Of a DNA stretch of 42,204 nt, positions 16,644 to 24,787 are shown in pieces. Numbering within the stretch: the first letter of the stretch is position 1; every line of letters starts with the position of its first letter. The position numbers and the translations under genes were made by a program. Under the pieces are notes generated by a model. It made no database searches. It saw only the letters and a list, made by a program, of their open reading frames with translations, and was not told the DNA's origin. Source of the stretch: an uncultured Spirochaetaceae bacterium (GTDB lineage Bacteria > Spirochaetota > Spirochaetia > Sphaerochaetales > Sphaerochaetaceae); NCBI GenBank assembly GCA_947630635.1, contig CANRIJ010000001.1, positions 1 through 42,204 of the forward strand, given 5' to 3'.

Positions 16644-17939
16644 TCACTTACCTAAACAGAAAGACGAGAAGAGACGAGACAGAATATCCTCGCTTGTGGC
16701 TTCTCCCGTAAGAATCCTAAGCTTCTCAAGGGCAGACTGGAAATAGAGGGCGATAATATCGTAGCTCAGACCTCTACTCTCGCTGACATACACTAAATCT
16801 CCAAGGGCTGACTCCAAAGCATCTTTCTGCCTCTGGCTATCTATTTTTGGGACACTATCAGAAATAGAGACTGAGCTCGAGAGCCTCTTCTCAACCTCGC
16901 TTAGAATCTCTCCCAGCCCATCACCAGTTACAGAGGAAAATGAAAAGGAACCACGAGAGCCATAAATATCTGACTTAGAATGTACACATAATGTCTTTTC
17001 GTCTTCCCTCTCCTCCTCTGAGTCAATCACTTCAATTACGAGGTTTGCTTTATCTATAAGCTCTTTAGACCTTCGGATCCCCTCACTCTCTGCCTTGCCC
17101 TCTGCCTCTCTGAGGCCTGCAGTATCAAAGAGCCTCACTGGTATATCACCAAGAAGTATCTCTGTCTCAATATAGTCTCTCGTTGTTCCCTCTTCCTCAG
17201 ATACAATCGACCTGTTCTCTCTTAGAATTGCATTGAACAGAGAGCTCTTTCCGGCATTTACCCGTCCAGAGATGACAACAATAGCCCCATCGCTATAGAG
17301 ATGAGAAGATGAGTAGGTTGCTATCATCGCCTTTAGCCTAGAGATTATAGAGCCCACCCTATCCTCGGGGAAGACCCAATCATCAATTACCTCATCCTCT
17401 CCATAATCAAGGTAGACCTCAAGGGATGCGATGATATCAATTAAAGTCTCCTTAATGCCATTGAGCTCTCTTTTTAAAGAGCCCTCAAGTCTCTCAAGAG
17501 CATCCATTTCGGCTCTCATGCTCTTGGATTTGACAATCTCCTCTACTGCCTCTGCCTGAGTAAGATCTATTCTTCCATTCATGAAGGCACGATATGTGAA
17601 TTCGCCCCTCTCTGCCTCTCTGAAACCAATCTTCGATAAAAGAATTAAAGCTCGCTTAATTGATGGAAGAGAGCCATGGATAATAAGCTCTATGGCCTCC
17701 TCTAGGGTATAGCCGTGTCCCTTTTTATAGATTATAGCCACTGCCTCATCTATCTTGGAGCCACCATCGTCTTTTAAGAGCCCAAAGGAGACACCTACAC
17801 TCTCTTTTTTATCAAGCGATGAGGAAAAGTACGGGGATAGCCTATCAATAACAGACTCGCCTGATATTCTTATCAGAGCCAAGGCAGATGGACTAAAGGG
17901 TGTTGCTAGAGCATAGACTGGCTCACCTAGAGAGTACAT
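16644..17939 (-). CDS. mnmE: tRNA modification GTPase MnmE
   Basis: GTPase partner of MnmG. The protein has 431 residues from the ATG at 17939 (MYSLGEPVYALATPFSPSAL), the family-typical formyl-THF-binding start; longer TTG (17975) and GTG (17945) starts are in frame but less likely. The G domain, near 225-350, has P-loop GRVNAGKSS, EEGTTRDYIE, and DTAGLREAEGKAESEGI with its K-loop. The base-recognition motif is SKSD rather than NKxD. The chain ends in the conserved FCLGK carrying the catalytic Cys. No ribosome site stands at normal distance. A -10-like TATTAT lies 6 bases before the ATG. Confidence 0.95.
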   Translation of the reverse strand: MYSLGEPVYALATPFSPSALALIRISGESVIDRLSPYFSSSLDKKESVGVSFGLLKDDGGSKIDEAVAIIYKKGHGYTLEEAIELIIHGSLPSIKRALILLSKIGFREAERGEFTYRAFMNGRIDLTQAEAVEEIVKSKSMRAEMDALERLEGSLKRELNGIKETLIDIIASLEVYLDYGEDEVIDDWVFPEDRVGSIISRLKAMIATYSSSHLYSDGAIVVISGRVNAGKSSLFNAILRENRSIVSEEEGTTRDYIETEILLGDIPVRLFDTAGLREAEGKAESEGIRRSKELIDKANLVIEVIDSEEEREDEKTLCVHSKSDIYGSRGSFSFSSVTGDGLGEILSEVEKRLSSSVSISDSVPKIDSQRQKDALESALGDLVYVSESRGLSYDIIALYFQSALEKLRILTGEATSEDILSRLFSSFCLGK

Positions 17940-17945
17940 GAGCAC

Positions 17946-17975
17946 ATAATATTCTCTTTTTAACTCTCCTTTCAA
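17946..17975 (-). promoter_or_regulatory. Promoter of mnmE, predicted leaderless
   Basis: On the minus strand TTGAAA (17975-17970) is followed by 18 bases and TATTAT (17951-17946). Six more bases lead to the A of the ATG at 17939, which is where transcription should start. Confidence 0.55.
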
Positions 17976-17980
17976 TGAAA

Positions 17981-18009
17981 TTGAAAATTAACTAAATGGC
18001 AAATAACAT
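17981..18009 (+). promoter_or_regulatory. Promoter of epmA, predicted leaderless
   Basis: TTGAAA (17981-17986), a 17-base spacer and TAACAT (18004-18009). Six bases then precede the ATG at 18016, and no Shine-Dalgarno is present. It lies back to back with the mnmE promoter. Confidence 0.55.
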
Positions 18010-18015
18010 AGTGTG

Positions 18016-18987
18016 ATGATCGATTTTGAACTTCAGAGAAAGAGAAGCGAACTCTATAGAAATATAAGGGCCTTTTTCGAGAGTAGAGGATACCTTGAGG
18101 TATTCACTCCTTGCCTATCTGAATACCTGATACCAGAGCCCACGATTAAGACTTTCAAAACAGAGTTCATAAGTGAGTTCTCGGGAAGAAAAGAACTCTT
18201 TCTCCTGCCATCTCCAGAGTACTACATGAAGAGAATGATCTCTGAGGGCTCTGGGAATATATATCAGATTGCTCGAGCCTACAGAAATGCAGAGGAGAAA
18301 TCAAATATACACTCTGTAGAATTCGACATCCTCGAGTACTACACAATGGACTATAGCGATAGCGATACCCTGTATCTCACGATAGAGATGATTAAAGATA
18401 GCAGAGTCTCTGACAGAAAATGGCTGAGGGCAGAGCCTGTTATCATGACAATGAGAGAAGCGCTTTTAAAGTACTGCAAAGTAGACCTAAATGAGGCTCA
18501 GGATATCAGTGCACTGAGAAAAGAGGCTGATCGGCTCGGCCTCTCAATCTATGAAAATGAAAGCTGGGAAGATACCTTCAACAGAATATTCCTCACCTTC
18601 GTAGAGCCTAATCTCCCTAAAGAAAGGATGGTATTTATTACTGAATATCCAAGGCAAATTGAATGCCTTGCAAAAAACTACTCTGATAGGCCCTACAAAA
18701 TGCGATGGGAGATGTATATAAACTCAGTCGAGATTGCAAATACCTACAAAGAGGAGACAGATCCAGAGGCAATGGGAAAATACTTTGAAAAAGAGCAAAT
18801 GTCACTTGAGAAAGAGAGAAGAGAAAGCAAAGACGAAATATCAAAAGCAGACCCCGAATTTCCCTCTCTCAAAATGAGAGAATGCTCTGGGGGAGCAATC
18901 GGCCTTGATAGGCTTCTAATGGCAGAGATGGGACTTGAGTCGATATCGCCTTTACTTTCATTCCCGATTTCTGATATTCTCAACTAG
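18016..18987 (+). CDS. epmA: EF-P beta-lysine ligase EpmA (GenX/PoxA)
   Basis: A truncated lysyl-tRNA-synthetase paralogue that attaches beta-lysine to a conserved lysine of EF-P. At 323 residues it matches the E. coli enzyme (325) and lacks the anticodon-binding domain. Class II motifs are visible: RKRSELYRNIRAFFESRGYL, FTPCLSEYLIPEPTI (motif 1 side), ARAYRNAEEKSNIHSVEF (motif 2) and SGGAIGLDRLL (motif 3). Its presumed substrate EF-P follows 42 bases downstream, and the aminomutase supplying beta-lysine is encoded 2.4 kb further on. A GTG at 18013 precedes the ATG but adds only one residue. Confidence 0.93.
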   Translation: MIDFELQRKRSELYRNIRAFFESRGYLEVFTPCLSEYLIPEPTIKTFKTEFISEFSGRKELFLLPSPEYYMKRMISEGSGNIYQIARAYRNAEEKSNIHSVEFDILEYYTMDYSDSDTLYLTIEMIKDSRVSDRKWLRAEPVIMTMREALLKYCKVDLNEAQDISALRKEADRLGLSIYENESWEDTFNRIFLTFVEPNLPKERMVFITEYPRQIECLAKNYSDRPYKMRWEMYINSVEIANTYKEETDPEAMGKYFEKEQMSLEKERRESKDEISKADPEFPSLKMRECSGGAIGLDRLLMAEMGLESISPLLSFPISDILN

Positions 18988-19029
18988 GAAAAATCAGTCA
19001 ATATAAAGATTTAATCGAGGTAATAGAGA

Positions 19030-19593
19030 ATGATCAAAGCAGGACAAATCGACAAGGGCTCAGCTCTTCTTATCAAAGGACAGCCTTTCTTAGTAGTAGA
19101 GAGAGAATTCGTCAACCCTGGCAAGGGAAGCGCATTCGTTCGCCTAAAGCTCAAGAGCCCATCAACAGGACAGACACTGCAGGAGACTATTAAGAGCCAG
19201 GATACCGTTGAGGATATCACAATCGAAGACAGAGACTTCCAGTATCTATATAACGATGGAACCAACTTCTCTTTCATGAACACTGAGACCTACGAGCAGA
19301 TTGAAGTTCCAATGAAAGGATATCCAGACTACGAGCTTCTTATGAAAGAAGGCGAGACATACAGAGTCACAATGTGGGAAGACGATGTACTCGATATCCA
19401 GCTTCCTGGAAAATATGTCTACGTTGTTGCCGAGACTGAGGATGCCGCAAGAGGCGATACAGTTCAGGGCGTTACAAAGGACGCGATTTTGGAAACTGGC
19501 CTCAAGATAAGAGTTCCAGGCTTCATAAAGCAGGGCGAGAAGGTCAGGGTAAACACAGAGACCAAAGAGTACCTTGAAAGAGTAAATAGCTAA
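19030..19593 (+). CDS. efp: Translation elongation factor P
   Basis: Relieves ribosome stalling at polyproline. The 187 residues fall into three beta-barrel domains: a KOW-like N-terminal domain, an OB domain (about 65-127) and a C-terminal OB domain with GDTVQGVTKDAILETGL. The loop NPGKGSAFVR presents Lys32, the counterpart of E. coli Lys34, which EpmA modifies. GAGGT lies 8 bases before the ATG, so unlike epmA this start uses a ribosome site. It is followed by a strong terminator and is probably cotranscribed with epmA. Confidence 0.98.
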   Translation: MIKAGQIDKGSALLIKGQPFLVVEREFVNPGKGSAFVRLKLKSPSTGQTLQETIKSQDTVEDITIEDRDFQYLYNDGTNFSFMNTETYEQIEVPMKGYPDYELLMKEGETYRVTMWEDDVLDIQLPGKYVYVVAETEDAARGDTVQGVTKDAILETGLKIRVPGFIKQGEKVRVNTETKEYLERVNS

Positions 19594-19613
19594 TCAGAAT
19601 CAGAATCCAGAGA

Positions 19614-19640
19614 AAGAGGGGTAAAATCCCCTCTTTTTTT
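19614..19640 (+). terminator. Intrinsic terminator after efp
   Basis: AAGAGGGG (19614-19621), loop TAAAAT, CCCCTCTT (19628-19635), then a T run. Confidence 0.92.
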
Positions 19641-19833
19641 GGATATCGCAGCTTGGACTTAAATTCACCTAACAAAAACTAAATTCCCAAGGGTGAAAAG
19701 CAAATAACCAAATACAGAAACACAAGGCATCAATCCATATATTTATTTATCACATAAGGAATTATGGGTAACTTTTACTGAATTTGCCATCAAAGAAAAG
19801 ATAAATTCCAAAGCGTAGAATCTATAAGATGAG
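19641..19833. other. Gene-free stretch between efp and the MFS gene
   Basis: This AT-rich sequence lies between two convergent terminators. No convincing reading frame, RNA gene or repeat is visible. A weak TTCACC/GGTGAA pair near 19664-19701 was not judged significant. Confidence 0.5.
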
Positions 19834-19862
19834 AAAAAAGCGGGCCTTTAGAGCCCGCCTTT
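19834..19862 (-). terminator. Intrinsic terminator of the MFS gene
   Basis: On the minus strand GCGGGC (19858-19853), a 7-base loop, GCCCGC (19845-19840), then TTTTTT. It sits just past the MFS stop codon. Confidence 0.9.
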
Positions 19863-19877
19863 AAACCCCCAAATATT

Positions 19878-21329
19878 TTACTCATTTGATTTTTCGCCAA
19901 TCAGATGCTCTGGCTCTCCCCTATGGACAAACTTCATCAAAATGAAGGCAACAAGCATGAATATAACTCCATAGATAAAGAGTGCGGGGTATCCTCCGAT
20001 ATCAATTACGGCACCGGCGAGAATCGGGGCGATTATCGCAGCGAGCTGCGAGAAGAAATAGTAGACGCCTGTGTAGATACCCATAGTCTGATAGTCAGCC
20101 ATCTGCCATAGCATCGGGAAGCTATTTGTGACAACTGTCACCCAGAAAATGCCAAATAGGAATAAGAGAATCCAGAAGACTATTGTCCATATAAATGGAG
20201 GCTTTACATTTCCCTTTGAAGAGGCAAGCTCCACTTCCTTCTCAAGTGTTCCATAGTTCTCGAGAAGAGGATTATCAGCATCAAGCGGTGTATCCTCCGG
20301 AATTGGATCAACACCGTAGATAGAGGTCAGAATAAAGCCATGGATCGTAATAAGCACCAAAATGGCAATAATGCACATCAAGGCTATTCTTATGGTCTTC
20401 TTTCGTCCGATTCTATGCGCGACCTTTCCAGATGGAACGGCGAAAATCGCGTATGCAATTCCCACCATACCAGCAGCAAGAGCCGCATTTCCGCTTGATG
20501 TTCTAAGAACCTCCTGGGAGTAGACTCCGACAAATGGAAGAATTCCCTGGTAGCTCATGAACCACATGAAAAGCGATAGAAGAATAAAGAGAGCGCTCTT
20601 CTCCTTTTCGGTGACAATTGCCTTTAGACTCTTAAAGAGAGGCTCTTTCTTCTCTTTATCCTCTCTCTCATCGACTTCTTTGTTCTTGAGACTCTGCTTC
20701 TTCTCGTTTACGAATATAAAGAGAAGTATTACTGCAATCACAACAAATATGGCCGCAACTGGGAATGCGAGGATGTTATTAGATGGCTCCTTCATAAACG
20801 GAAGCCTGATCTTTACATCCATCAGCCTTGCAAGAAGAACTGTTCCAAGGATAGTCGCAATACCGCCCATAGTATTGATTACGCCATTGGCCTCGCTTCT
20901 GAGATCCGCTGGAACAATATCTGGCATAAGAGCGACAACTGGTCCTCTTACTGCCTGCTTAAAGATATTCAAGAAGAATATAGAGGCAATTAAGAACCAA
21001 AATGACTCCATTGCCGAAAACGGAATCATTGCGAAGAAGATTGCAGCAAGCGGCAAGAACGAGACAATGTAGGGCATTCGCCTGCCCATTCTCGTATTTG
21101 TCCTATCTGACAGTGCAGAGAAGAATGGAATCAAGAATACCGCCAGCACATTGTCCAGCGCCATTATTATTCCGATGATTGTCGTAGACTCTACAAATCT
21201 CGATAGGAATATAGGTACGTAAGTATCATACAAAGGGTCCATTAGACCCATAGTGAAAAAGCCAAGTCCAATTAAGAAGGTAGTGAGAAAATAGCCCTTT
21301 AGACCCTTTTTCTCTTTTCCAGATGTCAT
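19878..21329 (-). CDS. MFS transporter, GPH/SLC45-like sugar carrier type
   Basis: A 483-residue protein with about 12 membrane helices. SALSDRTNTRMGRRMPYI between helices 2 and 3 is the signature loop of GPH/SLC45-like MFS carriers, which usually move glycosides in symport with a cation. A repeated half-motif, SGKVAHRIGRKKTIRI, lies in the second half. A basic, acidic-flanked cytoplasmic loop (KEKKQSLKNKEVDEREDKEKK) joins the halves. A polar extracytoplasmic loop of about 45 residues interrupts the second half. The start has a strong AGAAGGAGATACC site. It is monocistronic, with its own terminator. The substrate is unknown. Confidence 0.88.
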   Translation of the reverse strand: MTSGKEKKGLKGYFLTTFLIGLGFFTMGLMDPLYDTYVPIFLSRFVESTTIIGIIMALDNVLAVFLIPFFSALSDRTNTRMGRRMPYIVSFLPLAAIFFAMIPFSAMESFWFLIASIFFLNIFKQAVRGPVVALMPDIVPADLRSEANGVINTMGGIATILGTVLLARLMDVKIRLPFMKEPSNNILAFPVAAIFVVIAVILLFIFVNEKKQSLKNKEVDEREDKEKKEPLFKSLKAIVTEKEKSALFILLSLFMWFMSYQGILPFVGVYSQEVLRTSSGNAALAAGMVGIAYAIFAVPSGKVAHRIGRKKTIRIALMCIIAILVLITIHGFILTSIYGVDPIPEDTPLDADNPLLENYGTLEKEVELASSKGNVKPPFIWTIVFWILLFLFGIFWVTVVTNSFPMLWQMADYQTMGIYTGVYYFFSQLAAIIAPILAGAVIDIGGYPALFIYGVIFMLVAFILMKFVHRGEPEHLIGEKSNE

Positions 21330-21368
21330 GGTATCTCCTTCTATCTACTCTATCATTGACTTATCCAA

Positions 21369-21397
21369 TTGTCTAACTATGGAAAATAGAGTTAAAT
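21369..21397 (+). promoter_or_regulatory. Promoter of the aminomutase gene, predicted leaderless
   Basis: TTGTCT (21369-21374), a 17-base spacer and TTAAAT (21392-21397). The ATG at 21404 follows after 6 bases with no ribosome site. An alternative pair, TTGACT (21356) and TATGGA (21378), cannot be excluded. Confidence 0.4.
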
Positions 21398-21403
21398 AAG
21401 CCA

Positions 21404-22426
21404 ATGCAAATCCTCTCGCTAAAAGAGCTCAAAGAGCACATGGAACTAAGTGAAGACGAGAGCTCATTCTCTGAAGAGAACTCTCTGCCTGTACTTATAT
21501 CCGACTATGTTGAGAGGCTTCTAAATCATGAGGAAATAAGAAGGCAATTTGTACCAACAAAATTCGAGAATGAGGATACTCTCGGCTTTGAGGACCCCCA
21601 GAATGAGAAAAACCACTCTGATTTAAAGCGAGTTATTCATAGATATGAAAACAGAGTGGCAATTATAACCAGCGAAAGATGCTTCTCATACTGCAGGCAC
21701 TGCTTCAGAAGGCGCCTTACCGGAAGAAACCTAGAGGTAATATCAAAAAAGGAAATTGATGAAATAGCCGAATATCTAAAAAACCATCTCGAGATAAAGG
21801 AGGCGCTCCTAACTGGTGGAGACCTCTTTACACTAAGCGATGAGAGACTTGAATATCTATTAGGCTCTTTTAAAAATGCCAGAAAAGACATAATCTTCCG
21901 ACTCTGCACAAGAGCACTATTCACAAATCCCGAGCGTTTTACCGACACTCTATTCAAGGTCTTGGAGAAAAACTCGAGTGGGGCACCCTACTATCTAATG
22001 ACTCAATTCAACAGTGCAATTGAGATCACAGAAGAAGCAGAGTCTATCTTAGAGCGCTTTAGCTCATTGAGAGTGCCAATTATGAATCAGAGCGTTCTTC
22101 TAAGGGACGTCAATGACAGCCTTGAGCATCAAAGAGAGCTCTCTGAGAAGCTCTTGAGAAATAGAGTAAAACCCTACTACCTCTTTCAGGGAGACCTTGT
22201 TAAGGGAACACGGCACCTAAGAGTCCCGCTCTCAAGAACGCTGGAACTTGAAGAGGAGATGAGAAAAAACCTATCTGGGCTTGAAATGCCAGAGGTGATG
22301 ATTGATCTACCAGAAGGCGGAGGAAAACTGATTCTGTCTAAGTGCAGATTCTGCAAAAAAGAAGATGGAACCTGGATCTTCAAAAGCCTCGATGGGAGGT
22401 CTATAGAATACCCAGAAGACCTCTGA
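21404..22426 (+). CDS. epmB: Radical SAM lysine 2,3-aminomutase, EpmB/KamA family
   Basis: Interconverts lysine and beta-lysine with SAM, a [4Fe-4S] cluster and PLP. The cluster motif is CFSYCRHCFRRR (CxxxCxxC). The PLP lysine lies in IDLPEGGGKLIL, closer to the KamA GGGK form than to the classical EpmB form. Aspartates that would hold the substrate are in QGDLVKGTRHLR and MIDLPEGGG. At 340 residues it has EpmB length (KamA is about 416). A C-terminal CRFC pair may bind metal. Proximity to epmA-efp suggests it supplies beta-lysine for EF-P; a catabolic KamA role is the alternative. Its end overlaps the convergent peptidase gene by 26 bases. Confidence 0.82.
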   Translation: MQILSLKELKEHMELSEDESSFSEENSLPVLISDYVERLLNHEEIRRQFVPTKFENEDTLGFEDPQNEKNHSDLKRVIHRYENRVAIITSERCFSYCRHCFRRRLTGRNLEVISKKEIDEIAEYLKNHLEIKEALLTGGDLFTLSDERLEYLLGSFKNARKDIIFRLCTRALFTNPERFTDTLFKVLEKNSSGAPYYLMTQFNSAIEITEEAESILERFSSLRVPIMNQSVLLRDVNDSLEHQRELSEKLLRNRVKPYYLFQGDLVKGTRHLRVPLSRTLELEEEMRKNLSGLEMPEVMIDLPEGGGKLILSKCRFCKKEDGTWIFKSLDGRSIEYPEDL

Positions 22427-23540
22427 TTATTCCAACCATTCCCTCAGTTGCGCTTTTTAGTGACTCAAGCTCAATAAACTCATTGTAGATGTGAGCATAT
22501 TCCTCTTTGCCTGGCCCATAGCCGATGAGCGGAATTGAGTATTTTCCATAGGAGCTTCCGTTAGTGCAGAATCCATAGTGAGAGTAGCCTTTGAAAAGAC
22601 CGAGGCTATCGAGTCCGGCCTTGGCTCTCTTTACGATATCGCTATCCTCGCTTTCCTTCCATGCAGGGAAAAACCTATATGAGCTAAGCTTGGAGAGATT
22701 ATATGTCTCAGTCTCTCCAAACGCGATTTTAGCCTCAGCATCGATACCCTCGTTTTTAAGCAGACCGTTTATCTCAGACAGAATTGATTCTCTCGTCTCC
22801 CCGGGCAGAGTTCGCCTATCAAAGGTAAGTGTGACCCGCTCGGGGATAATCGACATTCCAGGGTATGGATAGGAGACTATATCAGTGGGAACAAGAATTG
22901 CGCTTCCCAAGAGATCGTCTCTCTTTAGATCCAGCTTTGAGAGTGCATTTAGCGCTCTATTCATCTCCACAATCGCATTCTTTCCCTTTTCGGGGTTTGC
23001 AGAATGGACTGAGATTCCATTTGCAACTAAAGCTATCTCACATCTTCCTCGCTGACCGATGTTGAGCTTTCCATCAGTAGACTCTGCTATTACGACATAA
23101 TCCGGATGATACTCTTCAATTACCTCTTCAGAGACAATGCCCTCAAAGCGCTCCTCTTCAGGAATCAAGGCTATATACAAATCGCCTGGAAAATCCAGTG
23201 ATGAGAATGAGGATATCGCAGATATAGAGGCCGCAAGACCGCCCTTCATATCAGAGGCACCCCTGCCATAGATCTTTCCGTCCTCTATAAACGGATCAAA
23301 TGGATCGTGTCTCCACTTTGACTTCTCGCCAACTCCAACGGTGTCGACATGTGAGTCAAAGAGAACTCTCTTTCCCGCCCTTTTCCCCTTAATAGAGGCA
23401 ACTAGAGCACCGCTCTTTGTGCTCTTTGCAGAAAAGCCATTACTCAGAAGAAGCTCTTTGAGAAAGGCTATTATCTTTCCCTCTCCTCCGGTAATCGAAT
23501 TGATTGAAATAAGCTCTTTCAAAAGCTCAAGGGAGTCTAT
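22401..23540 (-). CDS. M20-family zinc peptidase/deacylase (YgeY-like)
   Basis: A 379-residue metallohydrolase. Zinc ligands and catalytic residues are SHVDTVGV (His, Asp), YGRGASDMKGG (Asp), PEEERFEG (catalytic Glu then Glu) and the late His in EEYAHIYNEF. The IGQRGRCEIAL and GISVHSANPEKGKNAI segments mark the dimerisation lid. The family splits amide bonds in dipeptides or N-acyl amino acids; resemblance is closest to YgeY and succinyl-diaminopimelate desuccinylase types, but the substrate is not decided. The ATG at 23540 is chosen because the longer frame (to 23603) would overlap the upstream gene by 77 bases. Confidence 0.88.
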   Translation of the reverse strand: MDSLELLKELISINSITGGEGKIIAFLKELLLSNGFSAKSTKSGALVASIKGKRAGKRVLFDSHVDTVGVGEKSKWRHDPFDPFIEDGKIYGRGASDMKGGLAASISAISSFSSLDFPGDLYIALIPEEERFEGIVSEEVIEEYHPDYVVIAESTDGKLNIGQRGRCEIALVANGISVHSANPEKGKNAIVEMNRALNALSKLDLKRDDLLGSAILVPTDIVSYPYPGMSIIPERVTLTFDRRTLPGETRESILSEINGLLKNEGIDAEAKIAFGETETYNLSKLSSYRFFPAWKESEDSDIVKRAKAGLDSLGLFKGYSHYGFCTNGSSYGKYSIPLIGYGPGKEEYAHIYNEFIELESLKSATEGMVGIIRGLLGIL

Positions 23541-24195
23541 CATTTTTGTCCACAACTGATGTTGAATAGCTAAGAGAGGATGGAGAGTCTGGGATTCTAG
23601 CAAGATTTCTCTCTCTGAGGGCCCTATCTAATGCGGCATTGAAATATGGAGATGAGACAAGCGCATCTGTAAGCTCCTCCATACTAAATGAGCTTAGATC
23701 AATGCTCTCTGAAGACTCTGGAAGACTCTCCACTCCTGAGCGCTGAATCTCCTGAAGAATATAGCTTCTGAGCTGTCTATTGAGTGTTGAGATAGAGCTA
23801 TCTGTGTAACTTGCCGCCTCTGTCTCAGAGCTCTCTATCTCGCTCTCTATATCTGCTTTCAGGTCTATAACTGCCTTATTCAGCTCGGATTTCGTAACTG
23901 TAGTTGGCAATAGCTCTATGACTCTCTCAGCAATTGCATTTAAGAGCGTCGGATTATTAATGACCTCTTCTGATGCAGATATCGCAAGTCTCTCCTCTTG
24001 AGTTATCTCATTGATGCTCATATTAACCGGCTCAGTGAGCTCAATAAGAGGAATACTCTGTCTCTCCTCTACTCTTTTCAATAAAGCATTGGACATGGAA
24101 TTTGTTTCTGGGCGAACAATCCACATGGCAACAAAGACCACGACCGCCAGTAAAATGGTGACTGAAATAGCTGCAATAAGAGCCTTTCTACCCAT
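23527..24195 (-). CDS. Membrane-anchored helical protein of unknown function
   Basis: Not recognised. The protein has 222 residues from the ATG at 24195, which overlaps the coaE stop by 8 bases and follows GAGGT. Residues 1-30 hold one strong membrane helix after two basic residues (MGRKALIAAISVTILLAVVV), so the rest faces outward. That part is acidic and Ser/Glu-rich, with heptad-like stretches near 90-150 (SELNKAVIDLKADIESEIES, then SSISTLNRQLRSYILQEIQR), probably coiled coil. Its place between coaE and the M20 gene suggests cotranscription, not function. Confidence 0.7.
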   Translation of the reverse strand: MGRKALIAAISVTILLAVVVFVAMWIVRPETNSMSNALLKRVEERQSIPLIELTEPVNMSINEITQEERLAISASEEVINNPTLLNAIAERVIELLPTTVTKSELNKAVIDLKADIESEIESSETEAASYTDSSISTLNRQLRSYILQEIQRSGVESLPESSESIDLSSFSMEELTDALVSSPYFNAALDRALRERNLARIPDSPSSLSYSTSVVDKNDRLP

Positions 24196-24787
24196 TAGAA
24201 ACCTCTTTTGAGAGTCTATCACAATAGTTTTCCACTTGTCGATAAAGCTCATCTAGGCTTGAGGAATTGTCAATGACGTCATACTGAATTCCTAAGTCTC
24301 TCAAAGTAGAGCCAACGTCCTTCTGAGAGTCGTCGCGTCTTTTAAACTCCTCCTCATCCATACCGCTTCGCTCTTTTGCGCGTTTTGATCTTATGTCATA
24401 CGGACAGGTCACCAGAATTACTCTATCCATGGTATCCATAAGCCCCATACTCTCAGAGAGAGCGCCATTTAAAATTGCGACCTTGCCGCTCTTTTCGATC
24501 CTCTCTGCCTCTTCAAGGCACTTCTTCTTTATATATGGGTGGGTGATTCTATTTAGTTTCTCAAGCTCTCTTTTATCCGAGAAGACTATTGCCGAGAGCC
24601 TCTTTCTGTCGACTTTGCCATCCTCTGAGAATACATTCCCAAATGCCTTTCGAATATCATCCTTCCTCTCATCGAGAACGTCATGTGAAATCCTGTCGCC
24701 ATCGATAATGGAAAAACGGCTCTTGTCAAAGAAAGAGGCGACTCTATCCTTGCCGGAGCATATTTTCCCTATAAGAGCAATTCTCAT
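24188..24787 (-). CDS. coaE: Dephospho-CoA kinase
   Basis: Phosphorylates dephospho-CoA, the last step of coenzyme A synthesis. The protein has 199 residues from the ATG at 24787, which shares a base with the polA stop (TAATG). The P-loop reads GKICSGKDRVASFF: Walker A lysine present, but Asp replaces the usual Ser/Thr after it. IDGDRISHDVL holds the CoA-binding Asp, RITHPYIKK is the conserved HPxI segment, and the lid is ERSGMDEEEFKRRDDSQ. Alternative codons upstream would overlap polA further. Confidence 0.9.
   Translation of the reverse strand: MRIALIGKICSGKDRVASFFDKSRFSIIDGDRISHDVLDERKDDIRKAFGNVFSEDGKVDRKRLSAIVFSDKRELEKLNRITHPYIKKKCLEEAERIEKSGKVAILNGALSESMGLMDTMDRVILVTCPYDIRSKRAKERSGMDEEEFKRRDDSQKDVGSTLRDLGIQYDVIDNSSSLDELYRQVENYCDRLSKEVSNG

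Noticed and set aside
19641..19833. tRNA or small RNA gene between efp and the MFS gene
   Set aside because: No cloverleaf, T-loop-like motif or promoter could be seen.
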